DNA of 48,053 bases from CAZKNF01 sp964554105 (GTDB lineage Bacteria > Bacteroidota > Rhodothermia > Rhodothermales > VXPQ01): the NCBI GenBank assembly GCA_964554105.1, contig CAZKNF010000022.1, positions 1 through 48,053 on the forward strand. Direction: 5' to 3'. The translations under genes and the position numbers were made by a program. This document shows positions 7,637-16,341 of the stretch, piece by piece. The notes beneath the pieces were generated by a model, which was given only the letters and a program-made list of their open reading frames with translations, made no database searches and was not told the origin of the DNA. Numbering within the stretch: the stretch's first letter is position 1; each line of letters opens with the position of its first letter.

Positions 7637-10510
7637 CTACAGATCGAAACCGACGCCGAGTGAGTAGGACCGTCCGTATGCATAGGCTTCGCTGACATAC
7701 CACGACCCCCTGTAGCTGTGGCCGAACTCGACCGCCTCATTCAGGACGTTCTTGACCGACGCGCGGAACGCGAGCCGAAAGAACAGGCGCTTCTTCAGCG
7801 TCAGGTCAAGACTGTGCGTCGGTCGTTCATATATGTTCGGTGTTCCTCCTGTCGCTACCCTGTCAAGGCGCGCACCGAAAACGTGGTAGTAGGCGCTGAC
7901 GGTCATTCCGATGTTCGGGTTGTCGTAGGTTGCGTCCACGTTTACCGTAAAGGGGGACTGCCCCTGAAGCTCTCTGCTCGAAGGGGCCTCGGGATCTACT
8001 GCCCGAATGGCCGACAGCTCATCCGCCGCAACATCCACCCGGGAGCGAGCAAGAGTCAGATTTGTGCCGAGTTGAAGATGAGGTAACCCGATCTGATCGA
8101 GGTGCTTCCGCGCCTCCATCTCCAGACCGAGCACTTCCGCACGTGCGACGTTGCGAAATTGCACTTCGGGATTCGAAGCGATGGGGTTCAGTACCTTCTC
8201 GATGGGATGGCGGAATCGCTTGTGGAATACACTGGCAGCGACGATCTCGCCCGGACGGAGAAACCACTCCCAGCGGATATCATAGTTGTCGATAAGCGCC
8301 CGCTGCAGGTCAGGATTTCCGACGAAGACATAGTCACCGACGAAATTGAAGGATGCATACGGTGCAATCTCGCGGAACGTCGGTCGCGCGAGGGTGCGGC
8401 CGTGCGCGAGGCGAACGTTCATGTCGTCCCCAACCTGGAGGACGATGTTGAGAGAGGGGAGAAGGTCGCGATATTCGAGAATACCTCGTGCCAGCGCCGA
8501 ATCATGGCTGACGGCCGACATGTCCGTAGTTTCATATCGAAGACCGGCGATCGTTCGCAGCCAGCCGGTGACCGGAAAGTCGAGCATTGCAAAGGCAGCG
8601 GCGACGCGTTGTGAGCCGTCGTAATTACTTGAGGCCTGCGTGGCGTCGACGACGTAATTGCCGAACCGGAAGAAGCGCTCGGAGCTTGCATCATCAACGA
8701 TGCCCATGCTGTTGTCGTCGAAGAAGGAGAACGGATCGCCGGCGTACTTGAGCTGGTCCTGTTTAATGTCAAAGCGATGTTCGCGAAAAGAACGGTCGAT
8801 GTTCGCGAAGCTGCCGCCTGCTTTCACTTGTGATGAACGCCCGGCCCACTGGCGGAAGGGCAGGATGACCGAGGCATCGACCACGCGGGTGTCCTCCTCC
8901 ATCCATCTGAAATACCGTGTCGGGAGCGAGTAGATGTCGGGGCGAATCGCATACACCGTGTCGACGACGCCGCTCCGCTCGAGCACCGTGTAGTTGTTGG
9001 TGAAGTACCGAAGGTCCGGTTCGTCCTGTATTGTCGCGGACGACGTGGCAATCCAATCGAATTTTGCGCCGCGATTGCTCAATGCGTGCTCGCCCCGAAA
9101 TTGGAGGCTCTGGAGCCGACGCTCAGTGTATCGGAGCGTCCGTGTTTCGTAAGTCGCTTCCGAACTCAAATCACGCGGAAATGAGCCCGTCTGGTAACGT
9201 GCCGAAGATTCCCCGCCGTGATTCCGCATATAGTTCGCACCGATCTCATGCTTCGGATGCGGCTTATATGCGAGATTGACGAGTGCACCCCACAACACTT
9301 CATCGACTCCACGGGAATCCGAGAGAAGAAAGTCATTGCTCAGGGCGCCGGTCTCCGCCACGTTTCCGGTGAGAACGTGCCGAGCTGTGGTACCGCCATC
9401 ATAACCTGTGGCGCTGCGATTATAGCTCAGGCTTGCGATGAACCCGAGCGGCCGTCCCAGTACATTGATCCGGTTTCCGCTCGCGAAATTGAAACTCCGG
9501 CTCAGTGGCGCGGGGAGACTTCTCGGCGCCATGACGCCGCTGAACGACTTCGAAGCCCGATCCAGTTCTTGTGCGGCCTCGGCATCTGTATAGGCGACAC
9601 CAATGCTCGGTACGAAGAAGCCTGCGTCTTTGAGTGGCGCGGGCAGCTTGTGCGTCCCGCCGCTCATTCCCAGCCATCCCGCATCACCACCGTGGTAAGA
9701 GAGGAATCTCCCACCGGGTCCAATGGAGGACGTCGTGGAGAGGGACGTGGAAAACTGAAGTAAGAATCGTTCAGGAAAGGATTTCGTCCCGATATCGACG
9801 GAACCGCCCGAGAAGCTGCCGGGCTGATCGGGCGTGAATGTCTTCGCGACTACGATATTATCGAGCAGATTGGAGGGAATGAGATCCAGTGGCACGGCGT
9901 TGCGGTCCGGATCTGCGCTGGGCAGGGGGGCTCCGTTCACGAGGGTGCTTACGTACCGGTCACCTAGACCGCGTATCTGGACATACTTACCGTCCACTAC
10001 CGAAGCGCCCGTCACTTTTTTCATGGCGTCGGCTGCCGTGGAGCTACCGGAACGGCCGATCGCCTCCGCACTGATAGCATCGCTGACGCCAGCGGCTTTC
10101 TGCCGCGTACGGAGCAGTGCGGCCTCCGTGTAGCGAGCGGCACCGGCCTCAACGACGACTTCATCCATACCGACCGCCTCAGGCGCTAGGCTGAGATCGA
10201 TCGTCGTTACAGTGCCCTCCCCGACGACCACGTCCAGGATGGTCGTCGGCGTATAGCCTATATAGGAGAACACCAGATCGTACATTCCCGGATGCAGACG
10301 CGGTATCACAAAGTGGCCGTCGATATCGGTGGTGGAACCAATCGTGGTTCCTTCGATAATGACGTTTGCTCCGATGAGCGTTTCACCCGTTTCTAGATCC
10401 ACCACGATTCCGGAAATAGAGCCGGTCTGTGCGCGAGCAGGCGCTACGGCCGTGAGGAAAATGAGCGCCAGGGATGCGATCGTGCCGATCTTGGCTTTGA
10501 ACTGGTTCAT
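7637..10510 (-). CDS. TonB-dependent receptor with CarboxypepD_reg-like N-terminal domain
   Basis: Outer-membrane active transporter of 957 residues. After a signal peptide (about 1-27, ending APARAQ) comes a carboxypeptidase-regulatory-like domain (GSISGIVVDLETGETLIGANV ... GHFVIPRLHPGMYDLVFSYIGYT), then the plug (about 140-260: KKVTGASVVDGKYVQIRGLG, DRYVSTLVNG) and a long beta-barrel ending in an aromatic-rich strand (SYSLGVGFDL). The frame can be extended to 10588, but ATG at 10508-10510 gives the proper signal peptide. The cargo cannot be read from sequence; there is no riboswitch or Fur-like site that I can recognise. The secreted beta protein directly downstream is the likely partner, in an arrangement reminiscent of receptor plus surface-binding protein. 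Confidence 0.92.
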   Translation of the reverse strand: MNQFKAKIGTIASLALIFLTAVAPARAQTGSISGIVVDLETGETLIGANVIIEGTTIGSTTDIDGHFVIPRLHPGMYDLVFSYIGYTPTTILDVVVGEGTVTTIDLSLAPEAVGMDEVVVEAGAARYTEAALLRTRQKAAGVSDAISAEAIGRSGSSTAADAMKKVTGASVVDGKYVQIRGLGDRYVSTLVNGAPLPSADPDRNAVPLDLIPSNLLDNIVVAKTFTPDQPGSFSGGSVDIGTKSFPERFLLQFSTSLSTTSSIGPGGRFLSYHGGDAGWLGMSGGTHKLPAPLKDAGFFVPSIGVAYTDAEAAQELDRASKSFSGVMAPRSLPAPLSRSFNFASGNRINVLGRPLGFIASLSYNRSATGYDGGTTARHVLTGNVAETGALSNDFLLSDSRGVDEVLWGALVNLAYKPHPKHEIGANYMRNHGGESSARYQTGSFPRDLSSEATYETRTLRYTERRLQSLQFRGEHALSNRGAKFDWIATSSATIQDEPDLRYFTNNYTVLERSGVVDTVYAIRPDIYSLPTRYFRWMEEDTRVVDASVILPFRQWAGRSSQVKAGGSFANIDRSFREHRFDIKQDQLKYAGDPFSFFDDNSMGIVDDASSERFFRFGNYVVDATQASSNYDGSQRVAAAFAMLDFPVTGWLRTIAGLRYETTDMSAVSHDSALARGILEYRDLLPSLNIVLQVGDDMNVRLAHGRTLARPTFREIAPYASFNFVGDYVFVGNPDLQRALIDNYDIRWEWFLRPGEIVAASVFHKRFRHPIEKVLNPIASNPEVQFRNVARAEVLGLEMEARKHLDQIGLPHLQLGTNLTLARSRVDVAADELSAIRAVDPEAPSSRELQGQSPFTVNVDATYDNPNIGMTVSAYYHVFGARLDRVATGGTPNIYERPTHSLDLTLKKRLFFRLAFRASVKNVLNEAVEFGHSYRGSWYVSEAYAYGRSYSLGVGFDL

Positions 10511-10773
10511 ATTCGGGTTGTTGGCGACAGCTATGATCGATCTTGACTCGCCTGGGACGAGCATTGTCGGCGATACTTGTGCCCGCAACGTACCCGTGCA
10601 TTGTTAACAGGATGTGAATCCAGCTTTACGATTGTATGAGGAGCGCCAACGACAGCTGACGTGCACTGCGACATTATCGTACGTTGGCTCATAATGTCGG
10701 CATTCCACGGACCCAGGATCCCCTCGGTGTCATAGCTTAGATTTCCTCCCAGACTCGCATTTTCTCCGGCGAT

Positions 10774-12039
10774 TTGCCCGACCGATCCAATCAGTATCTG
10801 GTGCTCTTTGCCCTCTGGCTGATGGTGTTCTCCGCCAGCAGTCAGGTGATCATCATCTCACCTATTCTGCCGCGTCTAGGTGAGGCGCTGGACGTCTCCG
10901 AAGCGCTGCTCGGCACGCTGGTGACGTCGTACGCCGTGATGCTGAGCATATTCGCACTGATCACCGGTCCGATTTCCGACAAGTTCGGCCGGCGCAGGGT
11001 ACTCCTGATCGGAACGGGATTTATGACCGTTTCGCTACTCCTGCACGGGGTTGCTGATACCTATCTGTCGCTCTTGACGGTTCGGGCGCTCGCCGGTGCG
11101 GCGGGTGGAACGCTGAGCGGCGCCGCGGTCGCCTACGTCGGCGATTATTTTCCCTATTCACGCAGGGGATGGGCGAATGGCTGGGTGATGAGCGGGATAG
11201 CGGTGGGACAGATTATCGGCATTCCCCTCGGAACGGTAATCGCCGATGTGCTCAACTATCGATGGCCCTTTTTAATGTTCGCGATTACGATGGGCGGAGC
11301 CTTCATTTTGATCTGGAGGGTCGTTCCGCAGCCGAACGTGAAGCGCGATCAGCGGAGGCTTTCGGTGAGACGGGCCATGCACGATTATTTCGATTTGATC
11401 AAAGACCCTGTCACCGGGGCAGCTGCCGGCGCCTACTTCCTGATGTTTATGAGCATCGGCTTCTACGTCATCTATCTGCCCGCATGGCTGGAGGCGGCCC
11501 TAGGTGTGTCAGCAGGAGCCATCGCCTCGCTCTTCTTTGTGGGTGGATTGGCCAACGTCGTCACGGGGCCGATCGCCGGAAAGCTCTCGGATCGGATCGG
11601 CCGAAAGCCGCTGATCATCAGTTCATGCCTTGGTCTAGGCATCGTGATGTTCGCGACTATCTACGTCGTCGTAAATATGTGGCTGGCGTACGTGATGTTC
11701 GGCCTTGCGATGGTTATGATTGCAATGCGGATCAGCCCACTTCAATCGCTCCTTTCCGCGCTTGTACCGGACGCACGGCGCGGTATCCTGATGAGTATGG
11801 CCGTCGCGGTCGGGCAGGTCGGCATCGGCATTAGCGGCGCCCTCGCCGGAGTGACGTACACGGAATTCGGCTACGGTAGCAATGCGGTGCTAGGTGCCGT
11901 TTCGATCGTTGCCATGGCGCTTCTCGTATGGAAGGCGCTGCCGGAGCCGACGGATACGATGATGGAGAGCGATCAGAAAGAATCGGAGATCGAATCGTTC
12001 GAGGTGCCCGCGCGGGTTAGCGCCAATGACGGACTTTGA
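10774..12039 (+). CDS. Major facilitator superfamily (MFS) transporter
   Basis: Inner-membrane secondary transporter of 421 residues with twelve predicted membrane helices. The first half contains the MFS signature loop between helices 2 and 3, GPISDKFGRRRVLLIG, and the equivalent loop in the second half, GPIAGKLSDRIGRKPLII. Helix 5 has a Gly/Pro-rich stretch (VGQIIGIPLGTVIAD) typical of drug:H+ antiporters, so efflux is a reasonable guess, but the substrate is not determined. The start is TTG at 10774, the only good initiator between the upstream in-frame TAG at 10738 and helix 1; no strong ribosome site precedes it. It is divergent from the TonB receptor across 263 bases and followed at once by the DUF721 gene. 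Confidence 0.9.
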   Translation: MPDRSNQYLVLFALWLMVFSASSQVIIISPILPRLGEALDVSEALLGTLVTSYAVMLSIFALITGPISDKFGRRRVLLIGTGFMTVSLLLHGVADTYLSLLTVRALAGAAGGTLSGAAVAYVGDYFPYSRRGWANGWVMSGIAVGQIIGIPLGTVIADVLNYRWPFLMFAITMGGAFILIWRVVPQPNVKRDQRRLSVRRAMHDYFDLIKDPVTGAAAGAYFLMFMSIGFYVIYLPAWLEAALGVSAGAIASLFFVGGLANVVTGPIAGKLSDRIGRKPLIISSCLGLGIVMFATIYVVVNMWLAYVMFGLAMVMIAMRISPLQSLLSALVPDARRGILMSMAVAVGQVGIGISGALAGVTYTEFGYGSNAVLGAVSIVAMALLVWKALPEPTDTMMESDQKESEIESFEVPARVSANDGL

Positions 12040-12068
12040 CGCACGCAACAATTAACTCGGGAACGGCA

Positions 12069-12362
12069 ATGGCAAGATCAGAAAAGCCGCGACGTCTCGG
12101 AGAGGTGATCGAATCGCTCGTCGAGCGTTTGGGGATCCGGGATGAGCTCGGCGAGGCGGAGATCATCGAGACATGGGCCGTGCTGGCGGGTGCCGAGATC
12201 AATGCGGTGACCGATTCGGCGTGGATGAAGGGCGGCACCTTATTCGTTAAAATCAGCTCGTCGACCTGGCGGCATCGTCTCCATATGGACCGCTCGTCGT
12301 GGCGGAGCCGCCTGAATCTCGAGCTGGGCAAAAAGGCCGTTGATGAGGTGGTGTTCCGTTAG
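12069..12362 (+). CDS. DUF721 (DciA-like) protein
   Basis: A 97-residue DUF721 protein. The family includes DciA, the ancestral loader/operator of the replicative helicase DnaB in bacteria without phage-derived DnaC/DnaI; Bacteroidota versions are short like this one. Seen here: the N-terminal helix LGEVIESLVERLGIRD, the ETWAVLAGAEINAVTDSAW core, and the strand GGTLFVKISSSTWRHRL, all typical of the KH-like domain. I start at ATG 12069, preceded by CGGGAACGGCA; the frame can be extended to a TTG at 12036 that overlaps the transporter stop. Proximity to the MFS gene suggests a shared transcript. Assignment to DUF721 is solid; the helicase role is by family only. Confidence 0.82.
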   Translation: MARSEKPRRLGEVIESLVERLGIRDELGEAEIIETWAVLAGAEINAVTDSAWMKGGTLFVKISSSTWRHRLHMDRSSWRSRLNLELGKKAVDEVVFR

Positions 12363-12416
12363 GCCGCATCCACATTCTTGGAGTCGAGGAAATCCGGGCT
12401 TTTGCACGTCTCGAGA

Positions 12417-12439
12417 TCCCGGATTCCCGCGATCCGGGA
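12417..12439. terminator. Inverted repeat between convergent genes, possible bidirectional terminator
   Basis: TCCCGGAT at 12417-12424 and its exact complement ATCCGGGA at 12432-12439 can form an 8-bp stem with a 7-base loop. It sits in the 133-base gap between the convergent DUF721 and fabF genes. No run of T follows on either strand, so termination is only inferred from position. Confidence 0.45.
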
Positions 12440-12495
12440 AGACTGAGGGATCGGACTTCCGAGCGCCCGCACTCTACGGCACGTGCGCCGTCAGC

Positions 12496-13749
12496 CTATT
12501 CGGTCCACTTCTTGAATGCAATTGAGGTATTGTGGCCGCCGAACCCGAATGCGTTGCTGACTACAATGTCAACGCTCCTGTCTTGAGGCTTGTTAAACGT
12601 GTAATTCAGGTCGCAGTCGTCGTCGGGATGCTCAAAATTGATGGTCGGCGGCACGCGGTCGTTCACCGTCGCGAGGATGGCCGCGATCGCCTCGATCGCA
12701 CCCGCTGCGCCGAGCAGGTGACCCGTCATGCTCTTCGTGGATGAGACGTTCATCTTGTAGGCATGATCGCCGAATACCGCTTTGATCGCCTTCGTCTCAG
12801 CAACGTCCCCGAGCGGTGTCGACGTGCCGTGCATGTTGAGATAATCGACGTCGGAAGCATCCAGGCCGGCATCGGCCAGCAGCGAGCGCATCGCCAGTGC
12901 GGCACCACTGCCGTTCGGGTCGGGGGCCGTGATGTGATATGCGTCCGCCGACATGCCCACACCGATCATCTCGGCATAGATGTGTGCACCGCGTTTTCTG
13001 GCATGCTCAAGCTCCTCGAGGAAAACTGCGCCCCCGCCTTCGCCGAGCACGAATCCGTCCCGCATTGCATCGAAGGGCCGGCTGGCGGTTTCCGGCTCGT
13101 CGTTTCGTGTCGATAGCGCCTTGAGCGCGTTAAACCCGCCGACGCCGAGCTCCGTAACGCTTGCTTCACTTCCGCCGCTGAGAATTGCGTCAGCCTGGCC
13201 GCGCTGAATGAGCATATAGGCATCGCCTATGTTGTTGTTGCCCGTCGCGCACGCGGAGACGATGCAGTAATTCGGTCCCCTGAATCCATATTGCATCGAG
13301 ATGTGACCGCTCGCGATGTCAGGGATCATCATCGGTATAAAGAACGGTGAGATACGCCGGGCGCCGCTCTGTAGATAGTTGGCTGTCTGATCCTGAAACG
13401 TCTGCAGCCCGCCGATGCCGCTGCCGAATATGACGCCGATACGGTCCTTCTGGTCCTGCGATAGGGAGCCATCCATTCCGGCGTCCCTCACAGCCTCTTC
13501 GGCGACGACCATGGCATACTGTGCGAAGCGGTCGAGCCGGCGAGCCATCTTCTTATCGAGATGAACGTGCGGATCGAATCCTTTCAGCTCACAGGCAAAC
13601 TTCGTGTCGAACGTCTCGGGATCGAAATACGTAATCGGTGCGGCGCCGCTTTCGCCGCGCATCATGCCATCCCAGAATCCGTCCGTGGACAGCCCGATCG
13701 GCGTGAGCGCTCCCAGGCCGGTAACGACAACTCTACGTCCGTTGTGCAT
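12496..13749 (-). CDS. fabF: Beta-ketoacyl-ACP synthase II (FabF)
   Basis: Condensing enzyme that elongates acyl-ACP with malonyl-ACP in type II fatty-acid synthesis, in the cytosol. The length of 417 residues is usual for FabF. The Cys-His-His triad is intact: Cys167 in VSACATGNNN, His307 in NMHGTSTPLGD, and His344 in STKSMTGHLLGAAG with Lys339 nearby. ATG at 13747-13749 begins RRVVVTGLGALTPIG, the standard N-terminus. It lies downstream of acpP, separated by 66 bases that contain a good hairpin terminator, so fabF is probably transcribed by read-through at a lower level than acpP. No rnc follows, unlike the common acpP-fabF-rnc order; rnc is at 38 kb. Confidence 0.97.
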   Translation of the reverse strand: MHNGRRVVVTGLGALTPIGLSTDGFWDGMMRGESGAAPITYFDPETFDTKFACELKGFDPHVHLDKKMARRLDRFAQYAMVVAEEAVRDAGMDGSLSQDQKDRIGVIFGSGIGGLQTFQDQTANYLQSGARRISPFFIPMMIPDIASGHISMQYGFRGPNYCIVSACATGNNNIGDAYMLIQRGQADAILSGGSEASVTELGVGGFNALKALSTRNDEPETASRPFDAMRDGFVLGEGGGAVFLEELEHARKRGAHIYAEMIGVGMSADAYHITAPDPNGSGAALAMRSLLADAGLDASDVDYLNMHGTSTPLGDVAETKAIKAVFGDHAYKMNVSSTKSMTGHLLGAAGAIEAIAAILATVNDRVPPTINFEHPDDDCDLNYTFNKPQDRSVDIVVSNAFGFGGHNTSIAFKKWTE

Positions 13750-13776
13750 AGATCGAAACTATCTCACCGAACAGGC

Positions 13777-13804
13777 AAAAAAAACCCGGCCATCGATGCC
13801 AGGC
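13777..13804 (-). terminator. Intrinsic terminator between acpP and fabF
   Basis: Read on the minus strand, GCCTGGC (13798-13804) pairs with GCCGGGT (13784-13790) around a 7-base loop, giving seven pairs including two G-U, and is followed by a run of eight T (complement of 13777-13784). It is placed 11 bases after the acpP stop and 27 bases before the fabF start, so it should reduce but need not abolish transcription into fabF. Confidence 0.8.
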
Positions 13805-13815
13805 TTACTGCGCCG

Positions 13816-14055
13816 TCACGCGGTCTTTTGCTGAAGATATTCGACAGCATCACCGACCGTCGCGATCTTCTCTGCGTCCTCGTCCGGAATTGTGATGTCG
13901 AATTCTTTTTCAAACTCCATGATGAGCTCGACGGTATCGAGGGAGTCCGCGCCCAGATCGTTCGTAAACGAAGCTTCGGGCGTGATGTCGGATTCTTCTA
14001 CGCCGAGCTTCTCAACGATGATGGACGTGACTTTGCTCTCGAGGTCGTTCGCCAT
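13816..14055 (-). CDS. acpP: Acyl carrier protein
   Basis: Small acidic carrier of fatty-acid intermediates; 79 residues, the normal size. The phosphopantetheine attachment serine is Ser38 in the strictly conserved GADSLDTVEL motif. The start ATG at 14053-14055 has an excellent ribosome site, AGGAGG, seven bases upstream (complement of 14063-14068), unusual for this genome, where most genes have weak sites, and consistent with the very high expression of ACP. First gene of the acpP-fabF unit. A strong terminator directly after it fits a need for much more ACP than FabF. Confidence 0.97.
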   Translation of the reverse strand: MANDLESKVTSIIVEKLGVEESDITPEASFTNDLGADSLDTVELIMEFEKEFDITIPDEDAEKIATVGDAVEYLQQKTA

Positions 14056-14367
14056 GAGGTAGCCTCCTTTACGTTACGGATTTCAGTTGCGGAGCCCACG
14101 GGCAGAGGGCTCTCGTATACAACGCAGTATTGCAGATGCGTCTCGAATCGTTCAATCGCTGAAATTACGGCAGTACCGATGGAGAAGCAATTGGAAGAAT
14201 CGTGCGCTGAATGTCAAAAACGGCTGCGTAGTGGCGTGGAACGCGAGCGTAGAGGCGGTTTGATCCGTCCTTACGTTAAGGAAGGGAGAAGAATATCGAC
14301 AGGTAACCGACCAGAGCAGCGTGCGAGCGTAGGCGCGGTCATCACCCTCAACACCGCAACCTGTGAG
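14056..14367. other. 312-base gap between acpP start and the TetR-like gene stop
   Basis: Holds the acpP ribosome site at its left edge and presumably the acpP promoter on the minus strand, but I do not find a clear TAnnTTTG element. A short plus-strand frame from ATG 14179 crosses into the TetR-like gene and has no coding support. Nothing else is recognised. Confidence 0.5.
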
Positions 14368-14952
14368 CTAAGCGGCAATTTCGGTCAGATAGGTCGTCAG
14401 GTGGCGCTGTGCACGGTCGAGATGTGATGGATCGTCGTACAGAAGGTACATCACCACCGCACCTTCCACCGTGCTTAGAAAAATGGACGACACGTCTTCG
14501 GGATCGACACCCGGGTGAATCTCGCCATGCTTAATGCCGGTCCGAACCAGCCGGCGAATTCTGTGCCGCCAACTGCTTACGGCCTCCTGCGCGCTGGACC
14601 GGAGGAATGGCAGCGCCCCTGGGACGTGAGGCGAGGCGCGGAAAATCGGGCATCCACCGTCGGAGGCCGGGTATTCTACGAGGCTGCGAAATCCGCCGAT
14701 CAGCCCGGCAAGCTGATTAAGTGCTCCCTGGTGTGCCCACACCGCCTCGTCGAGAGCACGGTCGGCACGCTCGACGCCATAGTCGAACGCGGCTTTCGCC
14801 AGCGCTTCAATGTCGTCAACACCCTCCGGTGCACCGTAGAGTCGCAGCTCCCGGACCACGTGATCGAACGAGGTCGTCACGTAACCGTAGCGGCTGAATA
14901 GCCGTGCAGCTTCCCTGACGACGCGAGGTTGGATCTGCAGAGTTTGTGGCAT
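14368..14952 (-). CDS. TetR-family-like transcriptional regulator with shortened helix-turn-helix
   Basis: A 194-residue protein of TetR layout: an N-terminal helix (REAARLFSRYGYVTTSFDHVVREL) matching helices 1-2 of TetR DNA-binding domains, then an all-helical ligand-binding half with a TetR_C-like C-terminus (DPEDVSSIFLSTVEGAVVMYLL). Where family members have the recognition helix and LYGAF/LYxHF segment, this one reads ELRLYGAPEGVDD, so about five residues of the turn and recognition helix appear missing without breaking the frame. DNA binding may be altered or lost. It is divergent from metK across 219 bases, the usual position for a local repressor, but I see no operator palindrome. Start ATG 14950-14952. 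Confidence 0.72.
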   Translation of the reverse strand: MPQTLQIQPRVVREAARLFSRYGYVTTSFDHVVRELRLYGAPEGVDDIEALAKAAFDYGVERADRALDEAVWAHQGALNQLAGLIGGFRSLVEYPASDGGCPIFRASPHVPGALPFLRSSAQEAVSSWRHRIRRLVRTGIKHGEIHPGVDPEDVSSIFLSTVEGAVVMYLLYDDPSHLDRAQRHLTTYLTEIAA

Positions 14953-15171
14953 CCTGTGAGTGCGGGACCTTTTTGCGGACGAGACGCGGGCGCAGTGAAT
15001 TTACTTTGAGTATCAGACGAGTCGAATCTATCTTAAGCAGGCCACGTTGATTTCACCTTCGACTACAATCATCCGGCCGCACAGGTGGACTCCGGCCCAT
15101 TAGGCCTGATACAACAGACGCGGACTGGCGACACGTATCCTTTAGCTAGCTACCAACTGCAGGAAGCCTTC

Positions 15172-16341
15172 ATGTCCTATTTGTTTACGTCTGAGTCGGT
15201 GTCTGAGGGACATCCGGACAAAATTGCCGATCAGGTATCGGACGCCATTCTCGATTCGATGCTGGCGCAAGATTCCCGCAGTCGCGTCGCTGTCGAGACA
15301 CTCGTCACCACCGGGCTGGTTGTATTATCCGGCGAAGTCACCAGCGAGGCGTACGTCGATGTTCAGACCATCGCGCGAGAGGTTATCCGCGACATAGGAT
15401 ATACGGATCCGGAGTTGCGCTTCGACTGGCAGTCGTGCGGCGTATTGAGCACGATTCACGAACAAAGTCCGGATATCAAGCAGGGCGTTGATGAGGGAGC
15501 GGGGCTTCATTCCGACCAAGGGGCGGGCGATCAGGGTATGATGTTCGGATTCGCATGCCGTGAGACGGAGGAGCTTATGCCCATGCCGATCACGTTTGCT
15601 CATGGGCTCGTCCGCGAGCTGGCCGCGATCCGCAAGACGACGGATCTGATGCCGTATCTGCGCCCGGACTCAAAAAGCCAGGTGACCATCGAGTACGAGG
15701 ATGACCGCCGGACGCCGAGGCGCGTGCATACGGTGGTAGTGTCCACGCAGCACGACGAGGACGTGACGCTTCAGAAAATCGCCGACGACGTTCGCCGTTA
15801 TCTGATTCCCCGCGTTATCGACGCGGCGTTGATCGACGACGACCTGATTCTGCATGTAAACCCCACCGGCCGATTCGTCATCGGCGGTCCCCACGGCGAC
15901 ACGGGTCTTACGGGCCGAAAGATCATTGTAGACACGTACGGCGGCAAAGGTGCGCATGGCGGTGGCGCTTTCAGCGGTAAGGATCCTTCCAAGGTCGACA
16001 GATCGGCGGCGTATGCGGCCCGTCACGTTGCGAAGAACATTATTGCGGCAGATCTCGCGGACGAAGTCGAGGTTCAGATCGCCTACGCAATAGGGCTTGC
16101 AGATCCCGTCTCCATCAATCTCGAGACACACGGCACCGGCGTAATTCCCGATCAACAGCTCGAGCGTGCTGTGCGCGAGACGTTCGATCTTCGGCCTGCA
16201 GCCGTGATTCAGCGTCTGGATCTGCTTACGCCGAAGTACCGTTCCACGGCCGCATACGGCCATTTTGGACGAGACGGCTATACATGGGAGCAATTGGATT
16301 TCGTCGAGCAGTTGAAGGAGGCGGCAGGAGAGATGGCGTGA
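15172..16341 (+). CDS. metK: S-adenosylmethionine synthetase
   Basis: Makes S-adenosylmethionine from methionine and ATP in the cytosol; 389 residues, the usual size. Signatures: FTSESVSEGHPDKIADQVSDA at the N-terminus (ATP-site His14, metal ligand Asp16), the GAGDQGMMFG motif, GPHGDTGLTGRKIIVDTYGG, and the P-loop-like GAHGGGAFSGKDPSKVDRSA. The frame is open upstream to 15085, but ATG at 15172 matches the family start exactly and has AGGAAG in front. The last codon overlaps the start of the secreted metalloprotease gene (GTGA at 16338-16341). With ahcY 4.4 kb downstream it forms two steps of the activated-methyl cycle. No SAM riboswitch motif was recognised in the leader. Confidence 0.97.
   Translation: MSYLFTSESVSEGHPDKIADQVSDAILDSMLAQDSRSRVAVETLVTTGLVVLSGEVTSEAYVDVQTIAREVIRDIGYTDPELRFDWQSCGVLSTIHEQSPDIKQGVDEGAGLHSDQGAGDQGMMFGFACRETEELMPMPITFAHGLVRELAAIRKTTDLMPYLRPDSKSQVTIEYEDDRRTPRRVHTVVVSTQHDEDVTLQKIADDVRRYLIPRVIDAALIDDDLILHVNPTGRFVIGGPHGDTGLTGRKIIVDTYGGKGAHGGGAFSGKDPSKVDRSAAYAARHVAKNIIAADLADEVEVQIAYAIGLADPVSINLETHGTGVIPDQQLERAVRETFDLRPAAVIQRLDLLTPKYRSTAAYGHFGRDGYTWEQLDFVEQLKEAAGEMA

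Noticed and set aside
13561..14427. 288-codon plus-strand frame over fabF, acpP and the gap
   Set aside because: Antisense to two certain genes. Its last part from ATG 14179 has a CxxC but no ribosome site and overlaps the TetR-like gene.
14953..15171. Possible SAM riboswitch before metK
   Set aside because: None of the SAM-I, SAM-II or SAM-IV core sequences that I know is present.
15670..16293. 207-codon minus-strand frame in metK
   Set aside because: Antisense shadow of metK.
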